DNA from: JAGIBJ01 sp032119795
Lineage (GTDB): Bacteria; Actinomycetota; Thermoleophilia; Solirubrobacterales; Solirubrobacteraceae
Assembly (NCBI GenBank): GCA_032119795.1
Contig: JAUMFO010000008.1
Location: forward strand, 62,001 to 126,000
Reading direction: 5' to 3'
Length of the DNA stretch: 64,000 nt
The notes beneath the pieces were generated by a model. That model was not told the origin of the DNA, made no database searches, and saw only the letters and a program-made list of their open reading frames with translations. A program made the translations under genes and the position numbers. Shown piece after piece: positions 51,355-60,400 of the stretch (its first letter is position 1; every line of letters begins with the position of its first letter).

Positions 51355-53931
51355 TCAGCGTACGAGCTGCAGGTCATCGAACGCGAGCGCTCGTTTGTCT
51401 CGTCGGTCAAGCCGCAGCCAGACGGCCACGACGTGCGCCGCATCGAACTTCTGCTCTTTTGGCGGCTTGAAGCACTTGATCGGGAAGCGCAGCGTGTTGC
51501 CCATGGTCTTCGTGCGGTCCGGGTAGCCGTTCCCGAGGTCGTAGGCCTTGCGGTCGAGGGGACGCGGCACCCCGCCCACGCCGTCGGAGTCGACCCAGGC
51601 CACCACGCCGGCGTTGTCTTCCAGGCCGAGCTTGAAGCCGGTCGCGCCTGCAGGAACGCTCGCCATGTCGTAGACCTCGCCGGCGCGGATCCAGACCTGC
51701 AACCGGCGCAGGTCGCGGGCTTTGTCGAACTCTGAGCGGAACATCCCCGGCTTGCCGCCGTGTTTGGCGACCATGCCGATCGTCGCGCCGAAGAAGCTGT
51801 CGTTGAATCGGGTCGCGCCGCTCTGCGACCACTCGTGTTCGTCGGCCGTGAGCCCGCCGGACGGCGTCGTCGGCGCGCCGAACGAGTTCTTCGCGATGCC
51901 GTTGCCGTCCTCGTGGTCGTCGACGGTGGCCTGCTTGGCCTTCTTGTAGGAGAGGTGCACGTCACCGGTGAGCACCGCGGGCGGGCGAACCGTCCCCTGC
52001 AGGTAACCGAGGGTGGCATGCCCGAGCAGGACGCTCCGGAAGAACGCGCAACCGTAGGTGGAGAGGATCCGTTCATGGTCGGCGCGGGCCATGAGCGGCA
52101 GGCCGCCGCCGGTGTCGTCGTTGAGCCACTCGCGGTTGAAGAAGTTGTGGTTGGCGTGGTCGACGTAGAGCTGCGACTTGAACGGCGACGGGTCGGCACC
52201 GTCGTAGAACTCCGCGCCGTTGTTGTCGACGACGTCTCCGTCGGACGCCGGCAGGATCGTCATGAACGCATAGCCGCTTGGCTTGCCGGACGACGCGCCC
52301 GAGTTCACCGGCCCCAGGGCGATGACACCGCGGATCGTCACGCCCGCGAGGGTGATCACCTCGGGGACCGTCACGACGGCGTCGCCGCCGCGGGAGTGCC
52401 CCATCATCGCGAGGTGGTCGAAGTCGATCCGGCCGCCGAAGATCGGGTCCCCGCCGGCGTCGAGCTTCTGCAGGTGGGCGATCGTATTGATCACGAGATC
52501 GGCGCGGTCGAGGATGTTGTCGGCCCATCCGCCCCACTGATCGGACTCGTTGCAGTCGACCGACGCCGCGATGATGCCCATCTGCGCAAGCTGCTGCTGG
52601 AGGTAGTCGTAGCCCAGGTGACTCGTCGACCCGCCATGGCGCCCGTGCACGAGCACCGCGATCGGGACGCGCCCAAGCGCCGCCAGTCGCGTGTTGAACG
52701 GCGTGCCTGGTCCGTCAGCGTCGGCCGGGTAGTAGACCGTTCCGGCGATCTTGTGGCTGTGGCTGCTGGGCACCGTGGTGGTGCCGCCGTCGTAGGTGGT
52801 CGTGCCGACGGGGAACAGATCACGGGCCGACGGGTCGGCGCCAACGGGTGGCGCGACGCACTGCACGGTGAGTTCCTGCACCCACTGGCTCTCGCAGGTA
52901 CCGAGGATCTGCCAGACGTGCACCGTGTCGCCGGCTGCGACGGGACTGGTCAGCGCAATCACCGGGCCGCTGCCGTCGCCGCGTTTGACGCCGTTCACAA
53001 ACACCTTGATCTGCGCGCCAGAGACGAACGAGGTCAGGACCACGCTCGTCGCGCCCTGCTGAATCGCGTCGACCCCGGGAGCCGGCAGCGCCGAGCACGG
53101 CAGGACGGTGGTGTCGCCGGGGTTGCTCGGCGTGTCGCCTTTGCAGAGGACCTGGGTGGCGGAGAGCGTCTCGCCGGTCGAGAACGGCGGCGAGAGGTTG
53201 ATCGTGTGCTGGTAGCCCCACGACGGGAAGCTGAACTGCACGACGCCATTGCGGCTCACCGTCAGCGTCGCGCCGTTGACGACGTTCGTGATCGTCGCCT
53301 GCTGGCCGCCGGCGTAGACGGGAAGCCACCCGGGCGTTGGCATCGGTGACGGGCCGGCCTGGCTGATCTGCGTCGCCGACGGTGGGCCGACGTCCTTACA
53401 CAGCGACGTCCAGGCGATCACCTTCTGCCCCAGGCCGTAGGACGGCGAGACGTTGACGCCTTGCTGGCTGGCGGCGCCTTTGACGCGTCCCACCTCGACG
53501 GCGTCGGCCTCGATCCAGACGTCGCTGCCGACGAGCAGGTTGCCGACGCCGGTGCGGCGCCCGCACTGGTAGACGGGCGCGGGGTTGATCTGCGGCCGGG
53601 GCGGCCCGGCTGGGTACTCGGCGGTGTGGTCGACGGCGGTGCGCGGGGCGCTCCAGTCGCTCGTGGCGCCCCCCGAGGTCTGCCGCGCGCGGACGACCTG
53701 CCCGGCCAACAGCGGCGAGGGCAGCGGGATCAGCGCGCCGTTCGGGTTCGGGAAGCCTCCGGGGGTGGCGGCGACGACGATCGCCCCGTCGACCTCGACG
53801 TCGAGCGTCGCCTCGGCGATGAACCCGCGGACGACGACGGCCGTGCCGCAGGCCCAAAGCGGGTCCAGCAGCGGTGGCGAGATGACCTTCGGGTCGTCGC
53901 GCAGCTTCAGTTTCTCGCGTGGGACTTCCAC
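51355..53931 (-). CDS. Large alpha/beta-hydrolase with beta-rich N- and C-terminal domains
   Basis: I start at GTG 53931 because GGAGGGG lies just upstream; ATG 53991 is an alternative. About 858 residues. The first 400 residues are repeated beta-sandwich-like segments (CGTAVVVRGFIAEATLDVEVDG, ATITNVVNGATLTVSRNGV, TSVVLTSFVSGAQIKVFVNG). The hydrolase domain follows: VPIAVLVHGRHGGSTSHLGYD, nucleophile elbow MMGHSRGGDAV and likely acid/His later (YVDHANHNFF). The last 150 residues resemble a carbohydrate-binding sandwich (FDAAHVVAVWLRLDRR). No signal peptide is seen, which is odd for such a protein. The substrate is unknown. Confidence 0.82.
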   Translation of the reverse strand: MEVPREKLKLRDDPKVISPPLLDPLWACGTAVVVRGFIAEATLDVEVDGAIVVAATPGGFPNPNGALIPLPSPLLAGQVVRARQTSGGATSDWSAPRTAVDHTAEYPAGPPRPQINPAPVYQCGRRTGVGNLLVGSDVWIEADAVEVGRVKGAASQQGVNVSPSYGLGQKVIAWTSLCKDVGPPSATQISQAGPSPMPTPGWLPVYAGGQQATITNVVNGATLTVSRNGVVQFSFPSWGYQHTINLSPPFSTGETLSATQVLCKGDTPSNPGDTTVLPCSALPAPGVDAIQQGATSVVLTSFVSGAQIKVFVNGVKRGDGSGPVIALTSPVAAGDTVHVWQILGTCESQWVQELTVQCVAPPVGADPSARDLFPVGTTTYDGGTTTVPSSHSHKIAGTVYYPADADGPGTPFNTRLAALGRVPIAVLVHGRHGGSTSHLGYDYLQQQLAQMGIIAASVDCNESDQWGGWADNILDRADLVINTIAHLQKLDAGGDPIFGGRIDFDHLAMMGHSRGGDAVVTVPEVITLAGVTIRGVIALGPVNSGASSGKPSGYAFMTILPASDGDVVDNNGAEFYDGADPSPFKSQLYVDHANHNFFNREWLNDDTGGGLPLMARADHERILSTYGCAFFRSVLLGHATLGYLQGTVRPPAVLTGDVHLSYKKAKQATVDDHEDGNGIAKNSFGAPTTPSGGLTADEHEWSQSGATRFNDSFFGATIGMVAKHGGKPGMFRSEFDKARDLRRLQVWIRAGEVYDMASVPAGATGFKLGLEDNAGVVAWVDSDGVGGVPRPLDRKAYDLGNGYPDRTKTMGNTLRFPIKCFKPPKEQKFDAAHVVAVWLRLDRRDKRALAFDDLQLVR

Positions 53932-54145
53932 GACCCCTCCCCCATGGCCTGGCTGGCGATGGGCGCCAACCACAGAGCCCGAGTCGACCATGACCGCCGG
54001 GTCGCGACAAACCACCGACCTTCCACCAAATCGGTACGCCGGTATCTGAGCGCACGAAACGCGATGTACCGGCAACCCGCCAAGCCAGGTGTGGTTTCTG
54101 AATGACGTTCTGTTCAGCAACCCCTTCCTCTGCCACTATCCAGCG

Positions 54146-55411
54146 ATGTCCACGTTGCTCCGCTTTCTTGCCCTGGCAGGAAAGCGTCGAGCGGTCCTTG
54201 CTCCGCTCGTTACCATTGCCTGCCTCGCTACCGCCGTTTCCGGTGCCAATGCGGCGTCGCCCGCGCGCAACGTCAAGTTCGACGTGCCGAGTCTGAAGGG
54301 CAACGTCGACCCCTCACGCGTGCAGTTCAACGACGCGACGAAGAGCCTCACGGCGTGGGTTCGCCTGCCTGCGGGGTACGACGACGAACCCAATCGTCGC
54401 TGGCCCGTCGTCTACCTGCTCCACGGCTGGGAGGACAGCAGCGACGCCTGGCTGGATCCCAAGAAGGGGCAGCTCGCATCCATCCTGCCGGACTTCCCGG
54501 CCATCGTCGTGCTGCCAGAGGGCGCAAAGGCATGGTTCATCAACTGGGCCAGCCCCAAGGGCAACCCGGGCCAGAAGTGGGGCGACTACTTGTTGGAGGA
54601 GGTCGTGCCGTTCATGGAGAGCAACCTGCGGATCATGCCCGGCCGCGCCAATCACGCAATCGGCGGCCTCTCGATGGGTGGCTTCGGCGGTCTGGCGGCC
54701 GTCTCGACCCTGCCGACCTACTTCGGTCACGGGCTGTCGTTCTCCGGGCTGCTCGACAACCAGGACTTCAACTTCAGCCAGATCATCAACATCGCCCAGT
54801 TCGGCAACGCCGGCTACCGATCCGTGTTCGGCCCGTCGACCGGCGCGTACGCCGAGTCGGTCAACCCGCTCAAGAACGCCAAGGAGTTCGGCCAGTCACG
54901 GTTGACCGTCACCTACGGCACGCCGAACGCCTCGATCGCGCTGATCGGAACCGTCCGCCAACGCGGCGAGGCGTCGCTCGAGGTCGGCGCCCAGGGCCAA
55001 GCGCTGCAGTTCCTGCGCGCCGTCAGGGGGACCGGAGCGGTGGTCGACACGCATAACCGCCAGAACGGTTCCCACAACTGGTACGCGTGGCGGAACGACC
55101 TCATCGAGACGGCCCGGCGCGGCATGTTCGGCCGGACGCCGGTGTCGAACACGAGTGAGGCCACCAAGTGGACGTACGGCACGATGGCCGACCACGGCAA
55201 CGCCTGGGGCCTCGGCTTCAAGCTGCCGGCTCTGCCGACGCAGAAGGTCGTCCTGACGCGCAACGGCTCCACCCTCACCGGCTCCGGCCGCGGCACGATC
55301 ACCATCGCTGGCGGCGCCGCCGACGCCGATGCCAGCGGCAACGGCACGCGCGCCGACTGCACCTTCACGCTGACGCTGCCGTTCACGCAGCAGCTGCCGG
55401 CAGGCTGCTAG
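54146..55411 (+). CDS. Secreted esterase (esterase D / antigen 85-like)
   Basis: ATG 54146 gives 421 residues with a signal peptide cut near SGANA. The esterase core has WPVVYLLHGWEDSSDAW, the nucleophile elbow GGLSMGGFGG and a likely catalytic His in GSHNWYAW. Family members hydrolyse acyl esters or transfer mycolyl groups. The last 90 residues (PALPTQKVVLTRNGSTLTGSGRGTITIAGG) are a separate beta-rich region with two Cys. The gene is divergent from the large hydrolase. Confidence 0.87.
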   Translation: MSTLLRFLALAGKRRAVLAPLVTIACLATAVSGANAASPARNVKFDVPSLKGNVDPSRVQFNDATKSLTAWVRLPAGYDDEPNRRWPVVYLLHGWEDSSDAWLDPKKGQLASILPDFPAIVVLPEGAKAWFINWASPKGNPGQKWGDYLLEEVVPFMESNLRIMPGRANHAIGGLSMGGFGGLAAVSTLPTYFGHGLSFSGLLDNQDFNFSQIINIAQFGNAGYRSVFGPSTGAYAESVNPLKNAKEFGQSRLTVTYGTPNASIALIGTVRQRGEASLEVGAQGQALQFLRAVRGTGAVVDTHNRQNGSHNWYAWRNDLIETARRGMFGRTPVSNTSEATKWTYGTMADHGNAWGLGFKLPALPTQKVVLTRNGSTLTGSGRGTITIAGGAADADASGNGTRADCTFTLTLPFTQQLPAGC

Positions 55412-55445
55412 CCGGGGTGGCCGGCGGGAGCCGGCCCGCCTGAAA

Positions 55446-56060
55446 TCACGCCACGGCCGGCGCGAGTTCTCCTGGCGCCGGCCGGCGCACCAGCACCACG
55501 TAGGTCACGCGGGCTTTGCCGGCGCGTGCCTTGATGCGCCAGCAGCCGGGTTCGCTGAAGCGCAGGTCGCCGGGGACGGTGTAGGCGAAGCGCTTCCCGC
55601 CGTACCGGCGGTTGATGTAGACGCCAAACGTGCCGCCGGGGGCGTCGATGCGTTTGCCCGTCACGTGGAGTCGGCCGGTGGCGCGGCGGTCCCGAAACCA
55701 GGGGACCTTCTGCTCGATCATCCCGTCGACCGAGGGCGGACCAGCGACCAACAACGCGCCCTCTCGCTTCAGGTGCGACTTGACCTTGGCTGGGAGGACG
55801 TCCGGCAGGTCGCGGACCTCCTCGCGGGTGAGCGCGATAAGGGTCTTCTTTGGCGGGAGCCCCGCGCGCAGCGGCGCGCTGCGATCGTCGGAGGCCGGCC
55901 CGGAGACGGCGCAATCGGCGGGGCTGGTCGGCGCCGGCGTCGTCACGACGGGGGTCGTGCCCGAAGGGCTCGTCTGGGCTGGTTCCTCGGCGCTGCTGAT
56001 CGACGCTGCCGCACTGGCCAGGGCGAGCGCCGCCAACATCGACCGCGGTATCGGACCCAT
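55446..56060 (-). CDS. Secreted hypothetical protein
   Basis: ATG 56060 (GPIPRSMLAALALASAAASISSAEE) begins with a signal peptide and gives 204 residues. The mature chain has a Thr/Pro-rich linker (TSPSGTTPVVTTPAPTSPADC), then a compact domain (KKTLIALTREEVRDLPDVLPAKV, SVDGMIEQKVPWFRDRR, GKRFAYTVPGDLRFSEPGCWRIKARAG). The end VTYVVLVRR with the GCWRI block resembles domains that sit next to lipoprotein-type signal peptides in Firmicutes, but I cannot name the family with confidence. Converges on the esterase gene. Confidence 0.72.
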   Translation of the reverse strand: MGPIPRSMLAALALASAAASISSAEEPAQTSPSGTTPVVTTPAPTSPADCAVSGPASDDRSAPLRAGLPPKKTLIALTREEVRDLPDVLPAKVKSHLKREGALLVAGPPSVDGMIEQKVPWFRDRRATGRLHVTGKRIDAPGGTFGVYINRRYGGKRFAYTVPGDLRFSEPGCWRIKARAGKARVTYVVLVRRPAPGELAPAVA

Positions 56061-56212
56061 GCCGCGATCCTTGCGCCGTCGCGAAGCCGAGTCAACCGCC
56101 ATGGCCGTGCACCGATGGGCGAACGCCGCCGCCCGGAACCCTCGGCGCCGTCGATGTGTCCGACCGGTAACCACCCGGGCCGCCGCCCCAGCCAACGCCT
56201 ACCGTGCCGGGC

Positions 56213-56863
56213 ATGACGCAACCGGAAGCCCTCGGGCCGTCCAGCGAGCACGAAGCCTCGGCCGCGCGAGACGCCCACGATGCTCTGGCACTCGGCCAGC
56301 TCGCTGCGCTCCCGGGGCGGTTCCTGCCGTGGACCGACTACTCGATGCGGCCGGCCGCGATCGTGGCCGTGCTCACCGAGGTGGTCCTCGCGGGGCGTCA
56401 GCGCGTCGTGGAACTCGGGAGCGGCAACTCCACGGTCTACCTCGCCCGCCTGGCACGGCAGCATGAGCTGGCGATCCACATCACCTCGGTCGACCACGAC
56501 GAGCAGTGGGCGGCAGCGACCCGCGCAGCGCTGGCGCGCGAAGATCTCGCGGGGCTCGTCGAGGTGGTGCACGCCCCGCTCGTCGACGGGTGGTACGACC
56601 GCGCGGTGCTCCCAGCCACAGCCGGTGTCGACCTGCTGGTGATCGATGGTCCTCCCGCCTTCGCGCCGGGTCTCGGGCTCGCGCGCGAGCCCGCACTCGA
56701 CCACTTCGCGCCGCTCCTCACGGCCGACGCCACCGTGATCCTCGACGACGCCCACCGCCCCGGCGAGCAACAGGTGATGGCCGCCTGGAGGGCGCGCCAC
56801 GGCCGCGTGTTCCACGTGGAGGCCGGCGGCTACGGCGTCTCGTCGCCATGGACGGCGAGCTAG
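56213..56863 (+). CDS. SAM-dependent methyltransferase (class I fold)
   Basis: ATG 56213 (GTG 56204 also possible) gives 216 residues. The nucleotide-binding motif is QRVVELGSGNSTVYLARLARQ, followed by ITSVDHDEQWAAATRAAL and DLLVIDGPPAF, the last similar to class I enzymes acting on small molecules or O-methylating catechols. DDAHRPGEQQVMAAW near the end contacts the substrate in relatives. A methyl acceptor cannot be named. The gene ends before a bidirectional hairpin and the tmRNA gene. Confidence 0.82.
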   Translation: MTQPEALGPSSEHEASAARDAHDALALGQLAALPGRFLPWTDYSMRPAAIVAVLTEVVLAGRQRVVELGSGNSTVYLARLARQHELAIHITSVDHDEQWAAATRAALAREDLAGLVEVVHAPLVDGWYDRAVLPATAGVDLLVIDGPPAFAPGLGLAREPALDHFAPLLTADATVILDDAHRPGEQQVMAAWRARHGRVFHVEAGGYGVSSPWTAS

Positions 56864-56883
56864 CGCGGCGAGGTGGCCCCCGA

Positions 56884-56925
56884 AACGACGAGAGCCCCGG
56901 CTGGTCGGCCGGGGCTCTCGTCGTT
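56884..56925. terminator. Bidirectional terminator between the methyltransferase and ssrA
   Basis: A perfect 17-bp stem (56884-56900 with 56909-56925; arm aacgacgagagccccgg) and an 8-nt loop. AA...TT ends give short A/T tracts on both strands. It lies 21 bp after the methyltransferase stop and just beyond the tmRNA 3' end. Confidence 0.85.
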
Positions 56926-56929
56926 GCAG

Positions 56930-57298
56930 TGGAGACGGGGGGAATCGAACCCCCGTCCGAAGTTGCACCATGTTGGCGTCTACGAGCGTAGTCCGCGGTC
57001 AAGTGTCTTACTCCCCCGTCACCTCGCGGACCGGGTCGAGGGGAGCCAGCCTCCTAAAGTGTCCCGATCGCACGGAGGCGGGGCGATCGGTAAGCCGGCT
57101 AGATCTGATTCCGCTTGCCCGACGGCCGGCTGGCCGAGGGCGGAACCTTTCCTTACTTAAGCAGCGAGTGCAGAAGTCGGAAGGGCGTACTCATGAGAGT
57201 CCGCACATATGGTTTTGCTGGAGTTTTACGAGGCCATCCAGCCACCTCGGCTCGCAACCAACACGCTGAACCAACCCCGTCGAAACCTGGTCGTCCCC
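56930..57298 (-). ncRNA. ssrA: Transfer-messenger RNA (tmRNA)
   Basis: The 5' end GGGGACG (57298-57292) pairs with the 3' CGTCTCC (56937-56931) to form the acceptor stem. The T-arm GGGGGTTCGATTCCCCC precedes the 3' end, and the terminal CCA is not encoded. The mRNA-like part encodes the tag ADSHEYALPTSALAA followed by TAA, with the usual ALAA degron that targets rescued proteins to ClpXP. Pseudoknot-forming stems flank this part. The RNA works with SmpB to free stalled ribosomes. The 369-nt length is normal for the one-piece form. Confidence 0.95.
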
Positions 57299-57493
57299 GT
57301 GATGTCCTTACCCGACGGAGTCTAGCGCGGCGTAGGGCACGACGCGACCGCGTGGACGCAAGGCAGCCGAACGCGACCACGGGGCGTCGGTTGAGCGGCT
57401 TGGACTGGCAAGACCGACGCGGTAGGGTCGCGACAGACCGTCTTCCGGGCTGGCGGCTCCCGCCCGGAACCACCAACGCCGAGCGAGCCCGCC

Positions 57494-60400
57494 GTGCCCC
57501 ATCGCACGATCACCCCTTCCCTGCGCGCCCTGCTGGTCCTGCTGGTCGCGCTCGCAGGGCTGCTGCTCGGTGCCGGCCAGGCGCAGGCGCTGTCGCCCAC
57601 CGGCGACGGCCCGCGCTTCAGCGGTCCTGGCGTGGGATCCGGCGAGCGGATCACCGCCGGTGGGTCGCACTCCTGCGCGATCACGCCGGAGGGCACCCCG
57701 GTCTGCTGGGGCAAGAACACCGACGGCCAGCGCGGGATCCCCGGCGGAGTCGGGACGGTGCGGCAAATCACGGCCGGCCTCGATCACACCTGCGCGATCA
57801 GGACCGACGGCACCCCGGTCTGCTGGGGCAGCAACAGCCAGGGGCAGACCACCATCCCCGCCGGTACGGGAACCGTCACCCAGATCAGTGCCGGGAGCTT
57901 CCACACCTGCGCGATCAAGACGAACGGCACCGCGGCCTGCTGGGGCAGCACCGGCCAAGGGCGATCGACCATCCCACCCCTGCTCGGCACGGTCATCCAG
58001 ATCACCGCCGGCGACAGCCACACCTGCGCGATCAAGACGAACGGCGACCCCGCCTGCTGGGGCAACAACAGCGATGGGCAGCGCTCGATCCCGATCGACA
58101 TCGGGAGACTCACCCAGATCACCGCCGGTGCGTTTCACACCTGCGCGATCGAGACCGACGGCGACCCCGTCTGCTTCGGCACGGGCGACGACGGACAGAC
58201 CACCATTCCGGCCGGAACCGGCACCGTCACCCAGATCACCGCCGGCACGTTCCACACCTGCGCAATCAAGACGGACGGCACCCCGGTCTGCTGGGGCTCT
58301 GGCGGCCAGGGGCAGACCACCATCCCGGCCGGAACCGGCACCGTGACCCAGATCACCGCCGGCGGCAGCCACACCTGCGCGCTCAAGACGAACGGGGCAC
58401 CGGTCTGCTGGGGCAGCGACGCCGACGGGCAGCGCACCGCCCCCAGCACCATCACGACGGCGAGCACGCTGACCGTCACCGCCGGGGACAGCTACGCGTG
58501 CGCGATCAAGACCGACGGCACCCCAACCTGCTGGGGCGACAACAGCGCCGGACAAACCACCGTGCCGGCCGGAACCGGCACCGTCACCCAGCTCACCGCC
58601 GGCGACCGGCACACCTGCGCGATCAAGACCGACGGCACCCCAACCTGCTGGGGCGACAACAACGCCGGACAAACCACCGTGCCGGCCGGAACCGGGACCA
58701 TCACCCAGATCACCGCCGGCAACTTCCACGCGTGCGCGATCAAGACCGACGGCACCCCCACTTGCTGGGGCAGCGACGTCGCCGGCCAGTCCACCGTGCC
58801 TGCCGGAACCGGGACCGTCACCCAGATCACCGCCGGTAAGTTCCACACCTGCGCGATCAAGACCGACGGCACCCCGGTCTGCTGGGGCAGCAACAGCGCC
58901 GGGGAGAGGACCATCCCGGACGGCACCGGCACCGTCACCCAGATCACCGCCGGAGACAATCACACCTGCGCGATCAAGACGACCGGCACTCCCGTCTGCT
59001 GGGGCTCCAGCGTCTTCGGGCTGATCGCCATCCCGGCCGGAACCGGGAGCGTCACCCAGATCACCGCCGGCAGCCTCCATACCTGCGCGATCAAGACCGA
59101 CGCAACGCCGGTCTGCTGGGGCCGCAACACCGAGGGTGAAGCGTCCCCTCCTGCTGCCGCGACCTTCGGCACCATCGCCGCCGGGACGCAGTTCACGTGC
59201 GCGACCCGGAACACGGGGGCTCTTGCCTGCTGGGGCCGCAACAGCAGCGGACAGTTGACGTTCCCCGGTGAGATCGGGTCAGCGACCATCAGCGCGGGGT
59301 TCGGGCACACTTGCGCGGTGAAACCGGGCGGCAGCCCGGTCTGCTGGGGCCTTAACGCTGACGAGCAGACCACGATTCCAGACGGCACCGGCACCGTCAC
59401 CCAGATCACCGCCGGCGGCCTCCATTCCTGCGCGATCAAGACTGACGGCAACCCGGTCTGCTGGGGTGCCGACGGCGAAGGGCAAACGACGGTCCCACCG
59501 GGGACCGGCACCATCACCCAGATCACCACCGGCAACCTCCACACCTGCGCGATCAAGACCGACGGCACCCCGGTCTGCTGGGGCAACAATTTCTCCGGGG
59601 AGACCACCATCCCGGACGGCACCGGCACCGTCACCCAGATCACCGCCGGCGCCCAGCACACCTGCGCGATCAAGACCAACGGCACCCCGGTCTGCTGGGG
59701 CCCCAACACCGGTGGGCAGGCCACCATCCCGGACGGCACCGGCACCGTTACCCAGATCACCGCCGGCAACTTCCACACTTGCGCGATCAAGACCGATGGC
59801 ACCCCGGTCTGTTGGGGCACCAGCTTCTCCGGGGAGACCACCATCCCGGACGGCACCGGCACCGTCAGCCAGATCACCGCCGGCGCCGGACACACTTGCG
59901 CGATCAAGACCGACGGCACCCCCGCCTGCTGGGGCTCCAACGCGTCCGGGCAGGCCAGCATCCCCGCCGGAACCGGCACCGTCACCCAGATCACCGCCGG
60001 CGACAGCCACACCTGCGCCATCAAGACCGACGGCACCCCCACCTGCTGGGGCCGCAATGCCGAGGGGCAGTCCCAGGCGACGATCGCTGCCATCGCTCCC
60101 ATCCTGGCCGGCGCGGGCGAGTTCCTCCGCGTGACGAATGCCTCGCCCAAGCGTGGGTTCGAGGTCACCGCGGGCGCCCTGCCGGGCGGCCTCACGATCA
60201 GCCCCTCCGGGCTGATTTCCGGCACCCCCACGGCGACCGGCTCGTTCACCGCGACGATTACCGTGTCGACCGACAACTTCCCGCCCTCGGCCTCCACGGG
60301 CGTGACGATCAACGTCGACCTCACCGCGCCGACCACCACCGACAACGTGCCGGCCGGCTTCCGCAACGCCCCGATCCCCGTCACGCTGACGGCGACCGAC

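Noticed and set aside
51760..53349. 529-codon plus-strand frame opposite the large hydrolase
   Set aside because: The hydrolase frame has a nucleophile elbow and recognisable strands; the opposite frame has no motif and no start signal.
56930..57000. A tRNA gene suggested by the T-arm sequence
   Set aside because: There is no anticodon arm. The acceptor stem pairs with 57292-57298, 360 nt away, and the tag frame shows it is tmRNA.
57650..60080. Regular DNA repeats resembling a CRISPR array
   Set aside because: The period is about 120 nt and repeats translate in frame into RCC1 blades; there are no short palindromic repeats with unique spacers and no cas genes.
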